The notes: generated by a model from the sequence alone, not told the origin. A stretch of DNA of 64,000 nucleotides from CAZRCZ01 sp964598765 (GCA_964598765.1 CAZRCZ010000005.1:124001-188000); one strand, 5' to 3'. Shown: positions 1-9,169, numbered from the stretch's first letter. A program made the numbers and translations.

Positions 1-1
1 G

Positions 2-1033
2 ATCGCCGGGCGCACCCCGTGGTTTTACGCCGCCAAATTGTTCTGGCCATCGTCTTTAACGGCGATCTACCCCCAATGGAATCTCGCGGCGAATTCTCCA
101 TTACAATGGCTCTTTCCTGCCGGATTGGCCTTTGGCTTGGTCTGGCTCGCCGTCAAACGACGCTCCATGAAGGAGGCTCTTTTGGCGTCGCTCTTCTTTC
201 TCGTTACGCTTGCTCCCGCGCTCGGATTCGTCAACTTCACGACGATGAATTTCACGTTCGTCGCCGATCATTTCCAATATCTCGCCTCATGCGGATGGAT
301 CGCTTTTTTCGCCTTCGCCTCGGTTGAATTGGTTGGACGAATGGGAGCGGTCCACGGCTGGATTCAGCGAACGGCAATGATTGCAATTCTCGCCGCTATG
401 TTTTTTCAATCTTGGAATCAAGCGGCCAAATTCGAGAACGAAATCACGCTTTTTAGCGATACTTTGGCGAAGAATCCCAAGGCGTGGCTTGCCTACAACA
501 ACATCGGACGCCAATGGATGAAGCAAGGAAGATTTGAGGAGGCGACCAGCTATTTTGCGAAAGCGGCTGAGGTCAAAGCTCAATCCGTGTCGGAGAAAAG
601 AGAGGACCAATCCATGGCGGAAATTTACACGAATCAGGGGCTATCGTTGGCTGGGGGCGGAAGAAAGCAGGACGCCATCAAATCGTTTGAGAAGGCCATC
701 GCCGTCAAGCCTGATTTTTTCGACGCTCTTGCCAATCTCGGATCGGCGTATCTGGATCTGGGACGATCCGTTGAAGCGATTCCCTACTTGGAGCGCGCCG
801 TCCAGTCGGACCCGAATCGTTTCGAGGGGCAAGTTAATCTTGGTCTGGCTTATATGAACGGAGGGCGATTGGACGAGGCAATCCAACATCTCGAGCGTTC
901 GGTTTCGATCAGTCCTGAAAGTGCGGATGCCCTAGAGTTATTGGGCAGTGCTTTAATCCGGGCTGGGAATGGGAATGAAGGCAAATCGCGCTTGAAGCAG
1001 GCTCAATTCCTTCGGGAGGAACGTCAGCGTTGA
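2..1033 (+). CDS. TPR-containing membrane protein, TMTC/DUF1736-like (5' truncated)
   Basis: The reading frame is open from base 2, so the gene begins upstream of the window and only the last ~343 residues are seen. The first part has hydrophobic membrane segments and the sequence TPWFYAAKLFWPSSLTAIYP, a stretch typical of the membrane part of TMTC-like (DUF1736) TPR proteins related to O-glycosylation enzymes. From about residue 155 of the visible part come several TPR units (AYNNIGRQWMKQGRFEEA, EIYTNQGLSLAGGGRKQDAI, ALANLGSAYLDLGRSVEAI, GQVNLGLAYMNGGRLDEAI). It is probably an inner-membrane protein with a soluble TPR tail. The catalytic half, if there is one, lies outside the window, so no substrate can be named. 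hprK follows 58 nt downstream. Confidence 0.8.
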   Translation: MAGRTPWFYAAKLFWPSSLTAIYPQWNLAANSPLQWLFPAGLAFGLVWLAVKRRSMKEALLASLFFLVTLAPALGFVNFTTMNFTFVADHFQYLASCGWIAFFAFASVELVGRMGAVHGWIQRTAMIAILAAMFFQSWNQAAKFENEITLFSDTLAKNPKAWLAYNNIGRQWMKQGRFEEATSYFAKAAEVKAQSVSEKREDQSMAEIYTNQGLSLAGGGRKQDAIKSFEKAIAVKPDFFDALANLGSAYLDLGRSVEAIPYLERAVQSDPNRFEGQVNLGLAYMNGGRLDEAIQHLERSVSISPESADALELLGSALIRAGNGNEGKSRLKQAQFLREERQR

Positions 1034-1091
1034 GACCTGACTCCGCGTCGCCGCTTGATTCCCAGTTCACGACAGGATTAGAATCTCCCTC

Positions 1092-2078
1092 ATGCCCTCC
1101 AGACCTGCGGAAAAAATCAACCCCATTACGGTCCGCGAAATGATCGAGGTCAAGGGGCGCGAATGGGATTTGGAACTTCTCGCCGGTGAAGAAGGGCTCG
1201 ATCGAAAAATATCAACCTTTGAATTGAGCCGCCCGGGTTTGGCGTTGGCCGGATATTACGATGTCTTTTTCGTCGAGCGGGTCCAACTGATCGGCCTGAC
1301 CGAAACGTCCTACCTCAAAACCTTGTCGACGGAGGAGCGAACGCGGCGATTGCGGCGGACGATGGAATTTCCGATACCCTGTTTCATCATCACTCGTTCA
1401 ATGGAAGTGATTCCGGAGATGGTTCAAGTGATGCGGGAACTGAAAATCCCGCTCTTGCGCACGTCTCATATCACTTCCCCCTTTCAAGCGGAATTGGGGC
1501 AATTTTTGGAACGCCGCCTCGCGCCGCGCTGGCACATTCACGGCGTCATGGTCGAGGTCTTTGGACTCGGAGTGTTGATCCAAGGCAAAAGCGGCGTGGG
1601 CAAGAGCGAATGCGCCTTGGAGTTGATCCAACGAGGTCATTTGCTTGTGGCCGATGACATTGTATTGATGCGACGGGTCAGCCGGGGCCGACTCTTTGCC
1701 GCCCCTTCGCCCAATCTAGGATACCACATGGAAATCCGGGGCATTGGCATCATTGACGTGGAATCGCTTTTCGGCGTTCGTTCGGTCCGGGAGGAGAGCG
1801 AGCTTGCCTTGATCGTCGAATTGGAAAAGTGGGATTCCGAAAAAGAATACGAGCGATTGGGATTGGTGGAGCGGTTCAAGACCCTGTTTGATTGTCACGT
1901 TCCGCAAGTCGTTCTGCCCGTGGAACCGGGACGCAATCTTGCGCAATTGATCGAAGTGGCGGTTCTCATGCAACGGCTCAAGTCGCAGGGAGTCAACGTG
2001 GCCAAGAATTTGGACCGCAAAATTCGGAGTTTGATCGAAAAGAAGGAACAGAATCCCCAGCGCGTCGGGAACCCGTGA
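1092..2078 (+). CDS. hprK: HPr kinase/phosphorylase
   Basis: 328 residues, close to the usual ~310. It has the N-terminal HprK domain (ITVREMIEVKGREWDLELLAGEEGLDR; GYYDVFFVERVQLIGLTE), a Walker A loop GKSGVGKSE near residue 165, and the C-terminal signature MEIRGIGIIDVESLFGVRSV near residue 210. The family phosphorylates or dephosphorylates a serine of HPr (or the HPr-like NPr/Crh) and links carbon status to regulation. No ptsH, ptsI or EIIA gene is nearby, so here it may work on an HPr encoded elsewhere, as in many Gram-negatives with an incomplete PTS. It is followed by a small basic ORF and an HD-GYP regulator on the same strand. Confidence 0.95.
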   Translation: MPSRPAEKINPITVREMIEVKGREWDLELLAGEEGLDRKISTFELSRPGLALAGYYDVFFVERVQLIGLTETSYLKTLSTEERTRRLRRTMEFPIPCFIITRSMEVIPEMVQVMRELKIPLLRTSHITSPFQAELGQFLERRLAPRWHIHGVMVEVFGLGVLIQGKSGVGKSECALELIQRGHLLVADDIVLMRRVSRGRLFAAPSPNLGYHMEIRGIGIIDVESLFGVRSVREESELALIVELEKWDSEKEYERLGLVERFKTLFDCHVPQVVLPVEPGRNLAQLIEVAVLMQRLKSQGVNVAKNLDRKIRSLIEKKEQNPQRVGNP

Positions 2079-2174
2079 CGGAAAATAAGTGGTTGAGAAA
2101 TCCCCGGGAGTGGTAAGATTCCATGTTGGGCTGATGAATCAGTTCTGAATAGTGACGTAAGGGAGGAATCCCCA

Positions 2175-2360
2175 TTGCGAAAAAAACGAACCCTGAAGCA
2201 CAGCGTGGTGGAGCGTTTTTTGGAAAAAACTCACCGGGGAGATTCGGAACCATCCCCCGTTCTCCCGACGGAACTTCTCTCACCAAACCAGCTCCGACGA
2301 TTCAAAAAAATGGTGCAGACCCGCAAGGAGCATATTCTGGACAAGATTTTGATGGACTAA
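2175..2360 (+). CDS. small basic protein of unknown function (61 aa)
   Basis: The TTG start at 2175 is preceded by GGGAGGAA (2161-2168) at good spacing. The product is 61 residues, highly charged, with no membrane segment or signal. It begins RKKRTLKHSVVERFL and ends with a helix-like, Lys/Arg-rich segment (LRRFKKMVQTRKEHILDKIL). The stop codon is one base before the ATG of the HD-GYP regulator, so the two are probably translated together. I do not recognise the family. The ribosome site and tight packing argue that it is a real gene. Confidence 0.6.
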   Translation: MRKKRTLKHSVVERFLEKTHRGDSEPSPVLPTELLSPNQLRRFKKMVQTRKEHILDKILMD

Positions 2361-2361
2361 G

Positions 2362-3951
2362 ATGAGCGCCGAACTCGCCACTCCCATTTTACAGGAAACC
2401 GTAGGCTCCGAAAAGATTCTTGTCGTGGACGACGACGTCAACGTGCGCGACACAATCACGGAAATGTTGAAGATCGGCGGGCATCGGTGCGCCGGAGTGG
2501 CCAGCGTCGCGGAGGCCGAAAGCGAATTGAGAAGTAGCGCCTATGATCTGGTCATCACGGACATGCACATGCCCGGCGAATCGGGATTGGACCTGATCGA
2601 GCGCGTTCGGAAGCTCGACGATTCGATTCCCGTGATTCTGGTCACGGGTTATCCCTCCATTAATTCCGCGATCAATGCGATGAAGCGGGGCGCAATTGAG
2701 TTCATCACCAAGCCCTTCGATTTCGACAGCATCACGCAGGTCGTCACCAAGGCATTGCGCGAGCGGAGGTTGCGTCAGGAAATCCGGCGGCTTCAGGAGG
2801 ACGCGCACAAGGCCGAGGTGATCGAACGGCTCAACCGCCAACTCAACGACCGGGTTGACGAGTTAACCCGCCTCTACACCATCTCCGAGGCCATGACCCA
2901 GTTCCTCGACACGGACGCGCTTTACAATCAGGTGGTTAAATTGGCGGCGCAGGTGACAGGCGCTCAGCGCGTTTCGCTGATGATGTTGGATCGGACACGG
3001 CGTCACTTGAAGATTCGAGCCTCGATGGGCGTTCCCGATGAGATTATCTCGCGAACAAAAATCAAGGTGGGGGATTCCATTTCCGGAAAAGTGGTTCTTT
3101 CCGGAAAATCCATCCGCGCCACGCGACACATTCACCAGACTTTTGAATCGGGCCGCGAGTCGCTGGGCCTTGGACATTACGCCTCGCAATCTTGGCTTTC
3201 GCTTCCGCTGGCCATTGCCGGACAGGTATTGGGAGTTCTCAATCTGACCGACAAGCCGGACCGCGCCGATTTCACCCTTGGTGAAGAGCAGATCATGCAA
3301 GTCTTGGTCGAAAAGGCCGGGAGCAAGCTGGAAAATCAGGCTCTTTACGAGGGCATTTACGCCAACCTTGTGGACACGCTGACCTCGTTGGTGACGACGC
3401 TCGAAGCCAAGGACCCGTACACACGCCAGCATAGTTATCGCGTGACCGAGTATGCCCTCCGAATCGGCGACGCGCTCAAGATCGGCGAGGAAGAGCAGGA
3501 GATGGTCGAATTTGCCGCGTTGTTGCACGACATCGGCAAGATCGGCGTGAGGGATCAAATCCTGACCAAACCCGGCAAACTCACCGATGAGGAATACGAG
3601 GCAATCAAGCAACACCCAACGATCGGAGAGAAGATCGTGGATCCTCTCGGTCTAACCGCCCCCGAGCGCGCCATTATCCGCAATCATCATGAGTGGTTTA
3701 ACGGAACGGGATACCCCGACCGATTATCGGGGGATCAAATTCCTTGGCTGGCGAGGATCGTGACCGTGGCTGACGCCTACGACGCCATGACCTCCAGCCG
3801 CCCTTATCGCAAGGCGCTTTCTCCCGCCGAGGCCATGGCCGAGATCAAAAGATTGAGAGGCCAGCAATTCGATCCTAACGCGGCCGACGCCGCCAGGGCC
3901 ATCATCGAGGCGGGCAACATGCGCCCCCGCGCCTACGACACCAACGGCTGA
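2362..3951 (+). CDS. Response regulator with REC, GAF and HD-GYP domains (predicted c-di-GMP phosphodiesterase)
   Basis: 529 residues. REC domain at about 15-130, with acidic pocket VVDDD, phospho-acceptor in ITDMHMPGESG, conserved Thr in LVTGYPS and Lys in FITKPFD. A coiled linker (about 130-170) leads to a GAF domain (about 175-320; VTGAQRVSLMMLD). The HD-GYP domain (about 330-515) has LLHDIGKIG, HPTIGEKI, NHHEWFNGTGYP and VADAYDAMTSSRPYR, so the metal-binding His/Asp set looks intact. The family hydrolyses c-di-GMP. It would be controlled by a histidine kinase that is not adjacent; the kinase at 33216-34727 is one unproven candidate. The ATG directly follows the stop of the small upstream gene. 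It converges with a minus-strand gene only 5 nt downstream, with no obvious terminator between. Confidence 0.93.
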   Translation: MSAELATPILQETVGSEKILVVDDDVNVRDTITEMLKIGGHRCAGVASVAEAESELRSSAYDLVITDMHMPGESGLDLIERVRKLDDSIPVILVTGYPSINSAINAMKRGAIEFITKPFDFDSITQVVTKALRERRLRQEIRRLQEDAHKAEVIERLNRQLNDRVDELTRLYTISEAMTQFLDTDALYNQVVKLAAQVTGAQRVSLMMLDRTRRHLKIRASMGVPDEIISRTKIKVGDSISGKVVLSGKSIRATRHIHQTFESGRESLGLGHYASQSWLSLPLAIAGQVLGVLNLTDKPDRADFTLGEEQIMQVLVEKAGSKLENQALYEGIYANLVDTLTSLVTTLEAKDPYTRQHSYRVTEYALRIGDALKIGEEEQEMVEFAALLHDIGKIGVRDQILTKPGKLTDEEYEAIKQHPTIGEKIVDPLGLTAPERAIIRNHHEWFNGTGYPDRLSGDQIPWLARIVTVADAYDAMTSSRPYRKALSPAEAMAEIKRLRGQQFDPNAADAARAIIEAGNMRPRAYDTNG

Positions 3952-3956
3952 CCGAA

Positions 3957-4256
3957 TTATTTCACGACTTCAAATTCTTTTTTGAGGCGATATTTTGCCT
4001 CGTTGACTTTGCATCGCGGCCAACCCATTTCCTTGAGTTGACGCTCCACCAAATCGAGGGATTCGGATTCGACGTAAAGTTGGTGCGCGATCTTGTATTG
4101 CGCTTCTTCAACCAAACATCGGTCTTCCCGATAGAGGGCGCAGGCGAGGGGAGCGAGAAAAACCGCCGCAAAAGCGGCGATGCAAAGCGGCGTAAGAAGT
4201 CTCCGGAATTTAAGATGTGTTCTTTCCAATTTCAAAATGTTCCTCACCAGCTCCAA
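3957..4256 (-). CDS. small single-pass membrane protein of unknown function (99 aa)
   Basis: 99 residues. A basic N-terminus (LKLERTHLKFRRLL) is followed by one hydrophobic segment (about 22-42, LCIAAFAAVFLAPLACAL) and a charged, helical, Cys-containing tail (REDRC, WPRCK). It is probably anchored in the inner membrane with the tail in the periplasm. The start overlaps the 3' end of fabH by 13 nt, so it is likely cotranslated with fabH. I do not recognise the family. Membrane topology and operon packing support a real gene, but it could be narrowly distributed. Confidence 0.55.
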   Translation of the reverse strand: MELVRNILKLERTHLKFRRLLTPLCIAAFAAVFLAPLACALYREDRCLVEEAQYKIAHQLYVESESLDLVERQLKEMGWPRCKVNEAKYRLKKEFEVVK

Positions 4257-5242
4257 ATGCTCGCGCCGTAAGTCAGACCTCCGCCGAAGGAGACCATTCC
4301 GATCAATTCCCCCGGATGGAGTTTTCCAGCGTGAACCGCTTCGGTCAGCGCGACGGGAATCGTCGCCGAGGAGGTGTTCCCGTAACGCTCGATATTGACG
4401 TAAACCTTTTCCATCGGAATGTCGAGCCTTTTGGCCGCCGATTCGATGATCCGCAAATTCGCCTGATGGGGGAAAATCCAGCGAAGGTCCTTAACGGTCA
4501 GGTTTTGCCCGGTCGCTTCAAGCGCCGATTCAATCGCTTTGCCGAGAATCCGCGTGGCGAACTTGAAGACGTCGCCTCCCTTCATCTGAATATGCGAACC
4601 TGTCTTTTCCTTTTCCACCGGCGTTCGGACGCGCGTTCCGCTGTCGTAAATGATGATGTGGGTGGCGAGCGTTCCGTCCGCCGAGAGCCATTCTCCCATC
4701 AATCCACGGGAAGGACCGGTCGCTCCCAAAATTGCCGCTCCCGCCGCGTCGCCGAAGAGGATGCAAGTGTTGCGGTCCTTGTAATCCACGATGCGGGTAA
4801 GCGTGTCGGCTCCGATCACCAATGCGGTTTTGTAAGTTCCGGCACGCAAGAGCGCGACGGCAACGGACAGTCCGTAAACGAAACCCGTGCATGCCGCGCT
4901 CAGGTCGAAAGCGGGACATCTTCCCGGAATTCCAAGATTGGATTGAACGATGCAGGCGGTGTTGGGAACTGTCGTGTCAGGCGTGCAGGTGCAACAAATG
5001 ATGAGATCAATTTGATCGGCCCTCATCCCGGCGTGTTCCAAGGCCCGGCGCGCGGCGATGGTCGCCATGTCGGATGTGGCTTGGTCGGGAGCAACCATCC
5101 GCCGTTCCTTGATGCCGGTGCGGGAGATAATCCACTCGTCGCTCGTCTCGACCATTTTTTCAAAGTCGGCGTTCGTGAGAATTTTATCCGGGACATACAT
5201 CCCCACGCCCAAGATGCCGTAACCGCAGGTTTTAACCGTCAT
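4244..5242 (-). CDS. fabH: 3-oxoacyl-[acyl-carrier-protein] synthase III (KAS III)
   Basis: 332 residues, full length. It begins with the KAS III pattern GYGILGVGMYVPDKILTNAD. The active-site Cys is in DLSAACTGF (near residue 115), the His in IFPHQANLR (near 255) and the Asn in ERYGNTSSA (near 285), giving the Cys-His-Asn triad. It condenses an acyl-CoA, normally acetyl-CoA, with malonyl-ACP to start fatty-acid synthesis in the cytoplasm. No plsX, fabD, fabG or acpP is next to it, so it is detached from the usual fab cluster. The small membrane protein overlaps its end. Confidence 0.96.
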   Translation of the reverse strand: MTVKTCGYGILGVGMYVPDKILTNADFEKMVETSDEWIISRTGIKERRMVAPDQATSDMATIAARRALEHAGMRADQIDLIICCTCTPDTTVPNTACIVQSNLGIPGRCPAFDLSAACTGFVYGLSVAVALLRAGTYKTALVIGADTLTRIVDYKDRNTCILFGDAAGAAILGATGPSRGLMGEWLSADGTLATHIIIYDSGTRVRTPVEKEKTGSHIQMKGGDVFKFATRILGKAIESALEATGQNLTVKDLRWIFPHQANLRIIESAAKRLDIPMEKVYVNIERYGNTSSATIPVALTEAVHAGKLHPGELIGMVSFGGGLTYGASIWSW

Positions 5243-5370
5243 GAGAAAAACGATTCGGCAGAGAGAAGGACTTTTACCTCTGAGTCCAAAACCCCGAAGG
5301 ATCGCAACGCGATTTTGAACGATGGGGATGGGAAAACAAGAAAATACTGCGGTTCATTCATCAAGACTAA

Positions 5371-5462
5371 AACCGCCAAGATGCCAAGAAGAGAAACAAT
5401 CGTATTTAATCGGCAACAAAATCTTCAGGGGCCGACTTGGCGATCTTGGCCTCTTGGCAGTT
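5371..5462. repeat. imperfect inverted repeat, 19-bp arms (CCAAGATGCCAAG family)
   Basis: The left arm 5371-5389 (AACCGCCAAGATGCCAAGA) pairs with the right arm 5444-5462 (TCTTGGCCTCTTGGCAGTT) at 17 of 19 positions. It lies between the end of ftsK and the start of fabH, both on the minus strand. A related single arm is seen at 40381-40403. It looks like a short dispersed repeat. Given its position 3' of ftsK it may form a transcript-end hairpin. Confidence 0.5.
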
Positions 5463-5485
5463 AATTTTGGATCAAAAAAAGCTTT

Positions 5486-8056
5486 TTAACGCCCGGATTC
5501 GTGCACGGCGTATTCGTTGGGATTCACCAGCAAATCACGCGGTTTGGAACCTTGATACGGTCCGACAATGCCACGTTGCTCCATCATGTCCATCACGCGC
5601 CCCGCGCGGGCGTAGCCGATCTTTAGACGGCGCTGGATATAGGAGACCGAGGCTTTGCGCGATTCGAGAACCAATTTCAAAGCCACGTCGTAGAGATCGT
5701 CGTCGGTCAGGCTTTCCATGTCGGCGGGGGGAAGGGGAGCGGCCGTCACTCGTCCGGCGGTCGGAGGTTCTAGGCGAAATTCACGGCCGTCTTCCACTCC
5801 GTCAGCGTCGCTTCCATTTTCATCATACGAATCCGCCGAATGACCAAGCGAGGAAAGCAGTTGTTCCTTGGCGCGTTGGGAAGCCGTCGGCGCGGGTGTG
5901 AAATCTTCGATTTGATAGCGCGCCTTTTCCTGCGAGCGAATACGGTCGGCAAGACGTTCGATCTCGCCGTCGGAGACGAAAGCCCCTTGAATTCGGAACG
6001 GTTTGACGCCGCCCGGGGAATAGAGCATATCGCCCCGGCCCATGAGCGCCTCGGCTCCGTTCATGTCAAGAATTGTGCGGGAATCCACCTTGGAAGAGAC
6101 GCGAAACGCGATCCTCGAAGGAAAATTCGCCTTGATGATTCCGGTGATGACGTTAACCGATGGGCGTTGCGTGGCGACAATCAAATGAATCCCGACCGCG
6201 CGCGCCATTTGTGCCAGACGAATCACGTATTCCTCAACTTCATTCTTGGCGACCATCATCAAATCGGCCAGTTCGTCAATGACCATGACGATGTGCGGCA
6301 TAAATTTCAGCTCGCGTCCCATTGCCTTCTTGTTCGGTTCAGTGTCGTTGACGATGGCGTTGTAGCCGTCAATGTTGCGGACGCCAACTTCGGCCAGTAG
6401 TTTGTAGCGCGATTCCATTTGCTCGACGGTCCAAGCCAGCGCCGCCGCCGCCTTGCGCGGATCGCAAACCACAGGCGCAATCAGATGCGGAATCGCCTGA
6501 TAGACCGACAACTCGACGCGCTTGGGATCAATCATCACGAACTTCACGCGGTCGGGGGAATTGCGGAAGAGCATCGAGGCGATGATCGTGTTCAAACAAA
6601 CCGATTTGCCCGATCCGGTCGTGCCTGCGATCAAGACGTGCGGCATTTGCGCGAGATCGGCGATGACCGGCTCGCCGGAAATGTTTTTGCCGAGCGCGAA
6701 GGAAAGCGGCGCTTTCGACCGCTTGAAGGCGTCGTTTTCAAGAAGTTCGCGCAGATAGACGCCGTTGGTCACCTTGTTGGGGACTTCAATCCCGACGGCG
6801 GCTTGGCCCGGAATCGGCGCGAGGATGCGGACATGCTGAGCCTTGAGCGCAAGCGCCAGATCATTCTCCAACGCGAGAATTTTATTTACCCGAATTCCAG
6901 GCGCGATTCGCATGGCGAAGCGCGTGACCGTCGGTCCTTGGATCACCTCGATCACTTCAACTTCTATTTTGAACTGGGCGAGCGTTTGCTCGATCTTTTG
7001 TGACAGTTCCTCGGCCTCGTCCTCGGTCATGCGATACGTGGCCGGAGGGGAAGCGGCCAGAATGTCAATCGCGGGCAATTCGTAACATCGGTCGGGAAAC
7101 GCGAACTCAGGCTGATCCCGCTCCGCGGGGACTTGGCGCTGGCGTCTCATGCGGAACACGCGGAAAGGAGATTCCACCAAGTCTTCCTCGGCGTCGGAAT
7201 CACCATTTTTCGATCCGAAACCATCCGTGGCGGTCGCGGTTTCGAATTCACGGTCGTTCACATATCCGGCGGGAGGATCAAGATTTCTTGATCCGTTTCC
7301 CCCCATCGGGCGAATATCCAAAATCGGCAGGGGAGCCATGACGCGGTCCGTGGACCGCCCACGGAAATTGATGCCGTGCAGAAGCCAACCGGTCGCGCGA
7401 AACCAAAATCGGCCAATGCTCTGTCGGATTTCGTAGGCGCGTTGACTCATGGGGTTCAACCAACGCGCGGGAATGAGAAGAACCCCCAAAGTCCGAAGAA
7501 CAAAAAAACCGGCGTCGCGGAGCATCGTCTCGGAAAAGAGAATCGCTCCGATGACCAAGCAACCATAGAGAATCACAAACGCTCCCGGCCGGCCGATATA
7601 CCGCTGGAGGTTCATGCCTTCGGCGTCAACCAGAAAGCTTCCAATCAAGCCTCCCGCTTCAAAGATGCGCGTTGCCTCGCGTTCTCCGCGCCGGATGAAA
7701 TAGAGGGTAATGATGGCGCACGACGAAACCAAGATGGCGACGGCTCCCATCATACGAACCGGAGTTCGATACTGGCCGATCAGGGGACGGCGTCCCAGAA
7801 TCGCATTGAGCGCGTTCAAACCCAGCATGGCGGGCAAAATGAAGGCGACGTAGCGCCCGAAGACGAAAACCAAATTGCGAGCGGTCCAATCGCCCGCCGA
7901 GCCGATCCATTGATCCGATCTCTGCGCGGAATAAAGGGCCAGAAAAAGCAACGTTGCGAAGACGGCCTCGGCAATGCCGAAAACTTCGCGAACGAACAAC
8001 CGTCGCGGATGAACTACATAGGGAGGAGGGGAGGAAATTTCGGCGTTCCATGCCAT
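5486..8056 (-). CDS. ftsK: DNA translocase FtsK/SpoIIIE
   Basis: 856 residues. The N-terminal membrane domain (about 1-210) has four or five hydrophobic segments. A low-complexity acidic linker follows (about 255-310), then the alpha/beta motor with Walker A AGTTGSGKSVCLN near residue 475, Walker B region HIVMVIDELADLMMV, and the MARAVGIHLIVATQRPSV segment. The C-terminal winged-helix gamma domain (DDDLYDVALKLVLESRKASVSYIQRRLKIGYARAGRVMDMME) reads KOPS-like sites in characterised homologues. It pumps chromosomal DNA at the division septum and activates XerCD recombination. The linker is short compared with E. coli FtsK and resembles SpoIIIE/SftA-length proteins. Confidence 0.97.
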   Translation of the reverse strand: MAWNAEISSPPPYVVHPRRLFVREVFGIAEAVFATLLFLALYSAQRSDQWIGSAGDWTARNLVFVFGRYVAFILPAMLGLNALNAILGRRPLIGQYRTPVRMMGAVAILVSSCAIITLYFIRRGEREATRIFEAGGLIGSFLVDAEGMNLQRYIGRPGAFVILYGCLVIGAILFSETMLRDAGFFVLRTLGVLLIPARWLNPMSQRAYEIRQSIGRFWFRATGWLLHGINFRGRSTDRVMAPLPILDIRPMGGNGSRNLDPPAGYVNDREFETATATDGFGSKNGDSDAEEDLVESPFRVFRMRRQRQVPAERDQPEFAFPDRCYELPAIDILAASPPATYRMTEDEAEELSQKIEQTLAQFKIEVEVIEVIQGPTVTRFAMRIAPGIRVNKILALENDLALALKAQHVRILAPIPGQAAVGIEVPNKVTNGVYLRELLENDAFKRSKAPLSFALGKNISGEPVIADLAQMPHVLIAGTTGSGKSVCLNTIIASMLFRNSPDRVKFVMIDPKRVELSVYQAIPHLIAPVVCDPRKAAAALAWTVEQMESRYKLLAEVGVRNIDGYNAIVNDTEPNKKAMGRELKFMPHIVMVIDELADLMMVAKNEVEEYVIRLAQMARAVGIHLIVATQRPSVNVITGIIKANFPSRIAFRVSSKVDSRTILDMNGAEALMGRGDMLYSPGGVKPFRIQGAFVSDGEIERLADRIRSQEKARYQIEDFTPAPTASQRAKEQLLSSLGHSADSYDENGSDADGVEDGREFRLEPPTAGRVTAAPLPPADMESLTDDDLYDVALKLVLESRKASVSYIQRRLKIGYARAGRVMDMMEQRGIVGPYQGSKPRDLLVNPNEYAVHESGR

Positions 8057-8189
8057 CGCGGATGACCTGCGTCATTGGCCCCTTCAGCCGGGGGCCGAGT
8101 GCAACCGAGTCCGGTTTTTCCGGACCTAAGGATCGAATCCTATCCAAAATGATTGCCGGAGGCAAGCGTTATCTTCAGCAATTGGGGAT

Positions 8190-8242
8190 GGACGAACACG
8201 GACGACACTGCGGCGTCTCCTTATGTTAATCCGTGTTCATCC
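8190..8242. repeat. inverted repeat with 13-bp arms at the 3' end of the GT2 gene
   Basis: Arm 8190-8202 (GGACGAACACGGA) pairs with 8230-8242 (TCCGTGTTCATCC) with one mismatch and a 27-nt loop. The right arm overlaps the last codons and the stop of the glycosyltransferase ending at 8237. Both arms resemble the dispersed ATCCGTGTTCATCC-type repeat found in many bacterial genomes. It may act as an RNA hairpin behind the gene. Confidence 0.5.
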
Positions 8243-9169
8243 GCGTCCAAAATCTTTTTGACGCGGTTCGCTACTTTGTTCGCGGGCGCGAAAATACCGA
8301 TGCCATCGCTTTTGCATCCTCCGATAGGCGAGCAGGGAGTGGAGGCTAATCGGACGGCGTTCGGCGCGGACGATCTGCCGGCGTTTCCACCACATTCCAA
8401 GGCCGGAAAATACCGGCGAAAAACTCCTCCGGCGGATCGCGTTGATTCCCGCTCTTCCAATCGCCGCCGCGCAGTGAAGCGGACAAACGATCCAAGGTTC
8501 ACGCAGACAATAGATCGAGAGCGCGTTGGCCAGCGAGTATTGCGTGATGCGCGGTTGGTTGCGTTCAGCGGAGCTGATCGCGTGATAGACGGCCGCGCTG
8601 GAAACGAACCGCGCTTTCCAAGGTGAATTCACGATGCGCATGGCGAGGTCCGTCTCTTCGCCGTAAAACTCGAACCATTCCGGAAAGCGTCCAAGCCGAA
8701 TGAATCGCTCCCGATCCACCATGTAACCGCAACCGATGAAAAGGCTGATTTCCATTCCGTCGCGCGCGGGATCGGGCGCAAGCGGCGGATGAAACGGGGC
8801 GAAAATTTCAAATGAGAGAAGGACGGTGTTGGGATAGGTTCCATATAGCTCAACGGCCTTGCCGATCGCGTCCTCATTCAAGAACCATGAATCGTCATCC
8901 AAACTGATCAAATATCGGCAATCGGCCATCACGTCCGCCGCGCGATTTCGATGGTGAATATAGCCTTTGGAGCCTTCGACCCGCTCAACGCGAACCGATG
9001 GAAATTCGCTCCGGACCATCTCCGCCGTTCCGTCGGTCGAGCCGTCGTCGAATACCACGGTATCCAACGGCCGGTAAGTTTGTCTCGCGCACTCGCTCAA
9101 GGTCCGGCGCAGAGAATCCTTGCGGTTCTTCGTGCTGATGACGATGCCGACGCGAGGGGAATCCATCAT
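8237..9169 (-). CDS. Glycosyltransferase family 2
   Basis: 310 residues, GT-A fold. The nucleotide-sugar site starts with VGIVISTKNRKDSLRRTL and VVFDDGSTDGTAE, the DXD-like motif is LISLDDDSWF near residue 90, and a downstream acidic GEETDLAMRI marks the acceptor/catalytic region. The C-terminal third is basic and amphipathic, suggesting membrane association. It is the last gene of the glycan block and its ATG overlaps the stop of the preceding glycosyltransferase (ATGA at 9166-9169). The sugar it transfers cannot be read from sequence. The terminal residues KDFGRG and the stop come from a dispersed repeat. Confidence 0.9.
   Translation of the reverse strand: MMDSPRVGIVISTKNRKDSLRRTLSECARQTYRPLDTVVFDDGSTDGTAEMVRSEFPSVRVERVEGSKGYIHHRNRAADVMADCRYLISLDDDSWFLNEDAIGKAVELYGTYPNTVLLSFEIFAPFHPPLAPDPARDGMEISLFIGCGYMVDRERFIRLGRFPEWFEFYGEETDLAMRIVNSPWKARFVSSAAVYHAISSAERNQPRITQYSLANALSIYCLREPWIVCPLHCAAAIGRAGINAIRRRSFSPVFSGLGMWWKRRQIVRAERRPISLHSLLAYRRMQKRWHRYFRAREQSSEPRQKDFGRG

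Noticed and set aside
5840..6400. Long plus-strand ORFs opposite ftsK (and many others opposite real genes)
   Set aside because: They are antisense shadows of well-conserved genes with no domain signatures of their own.
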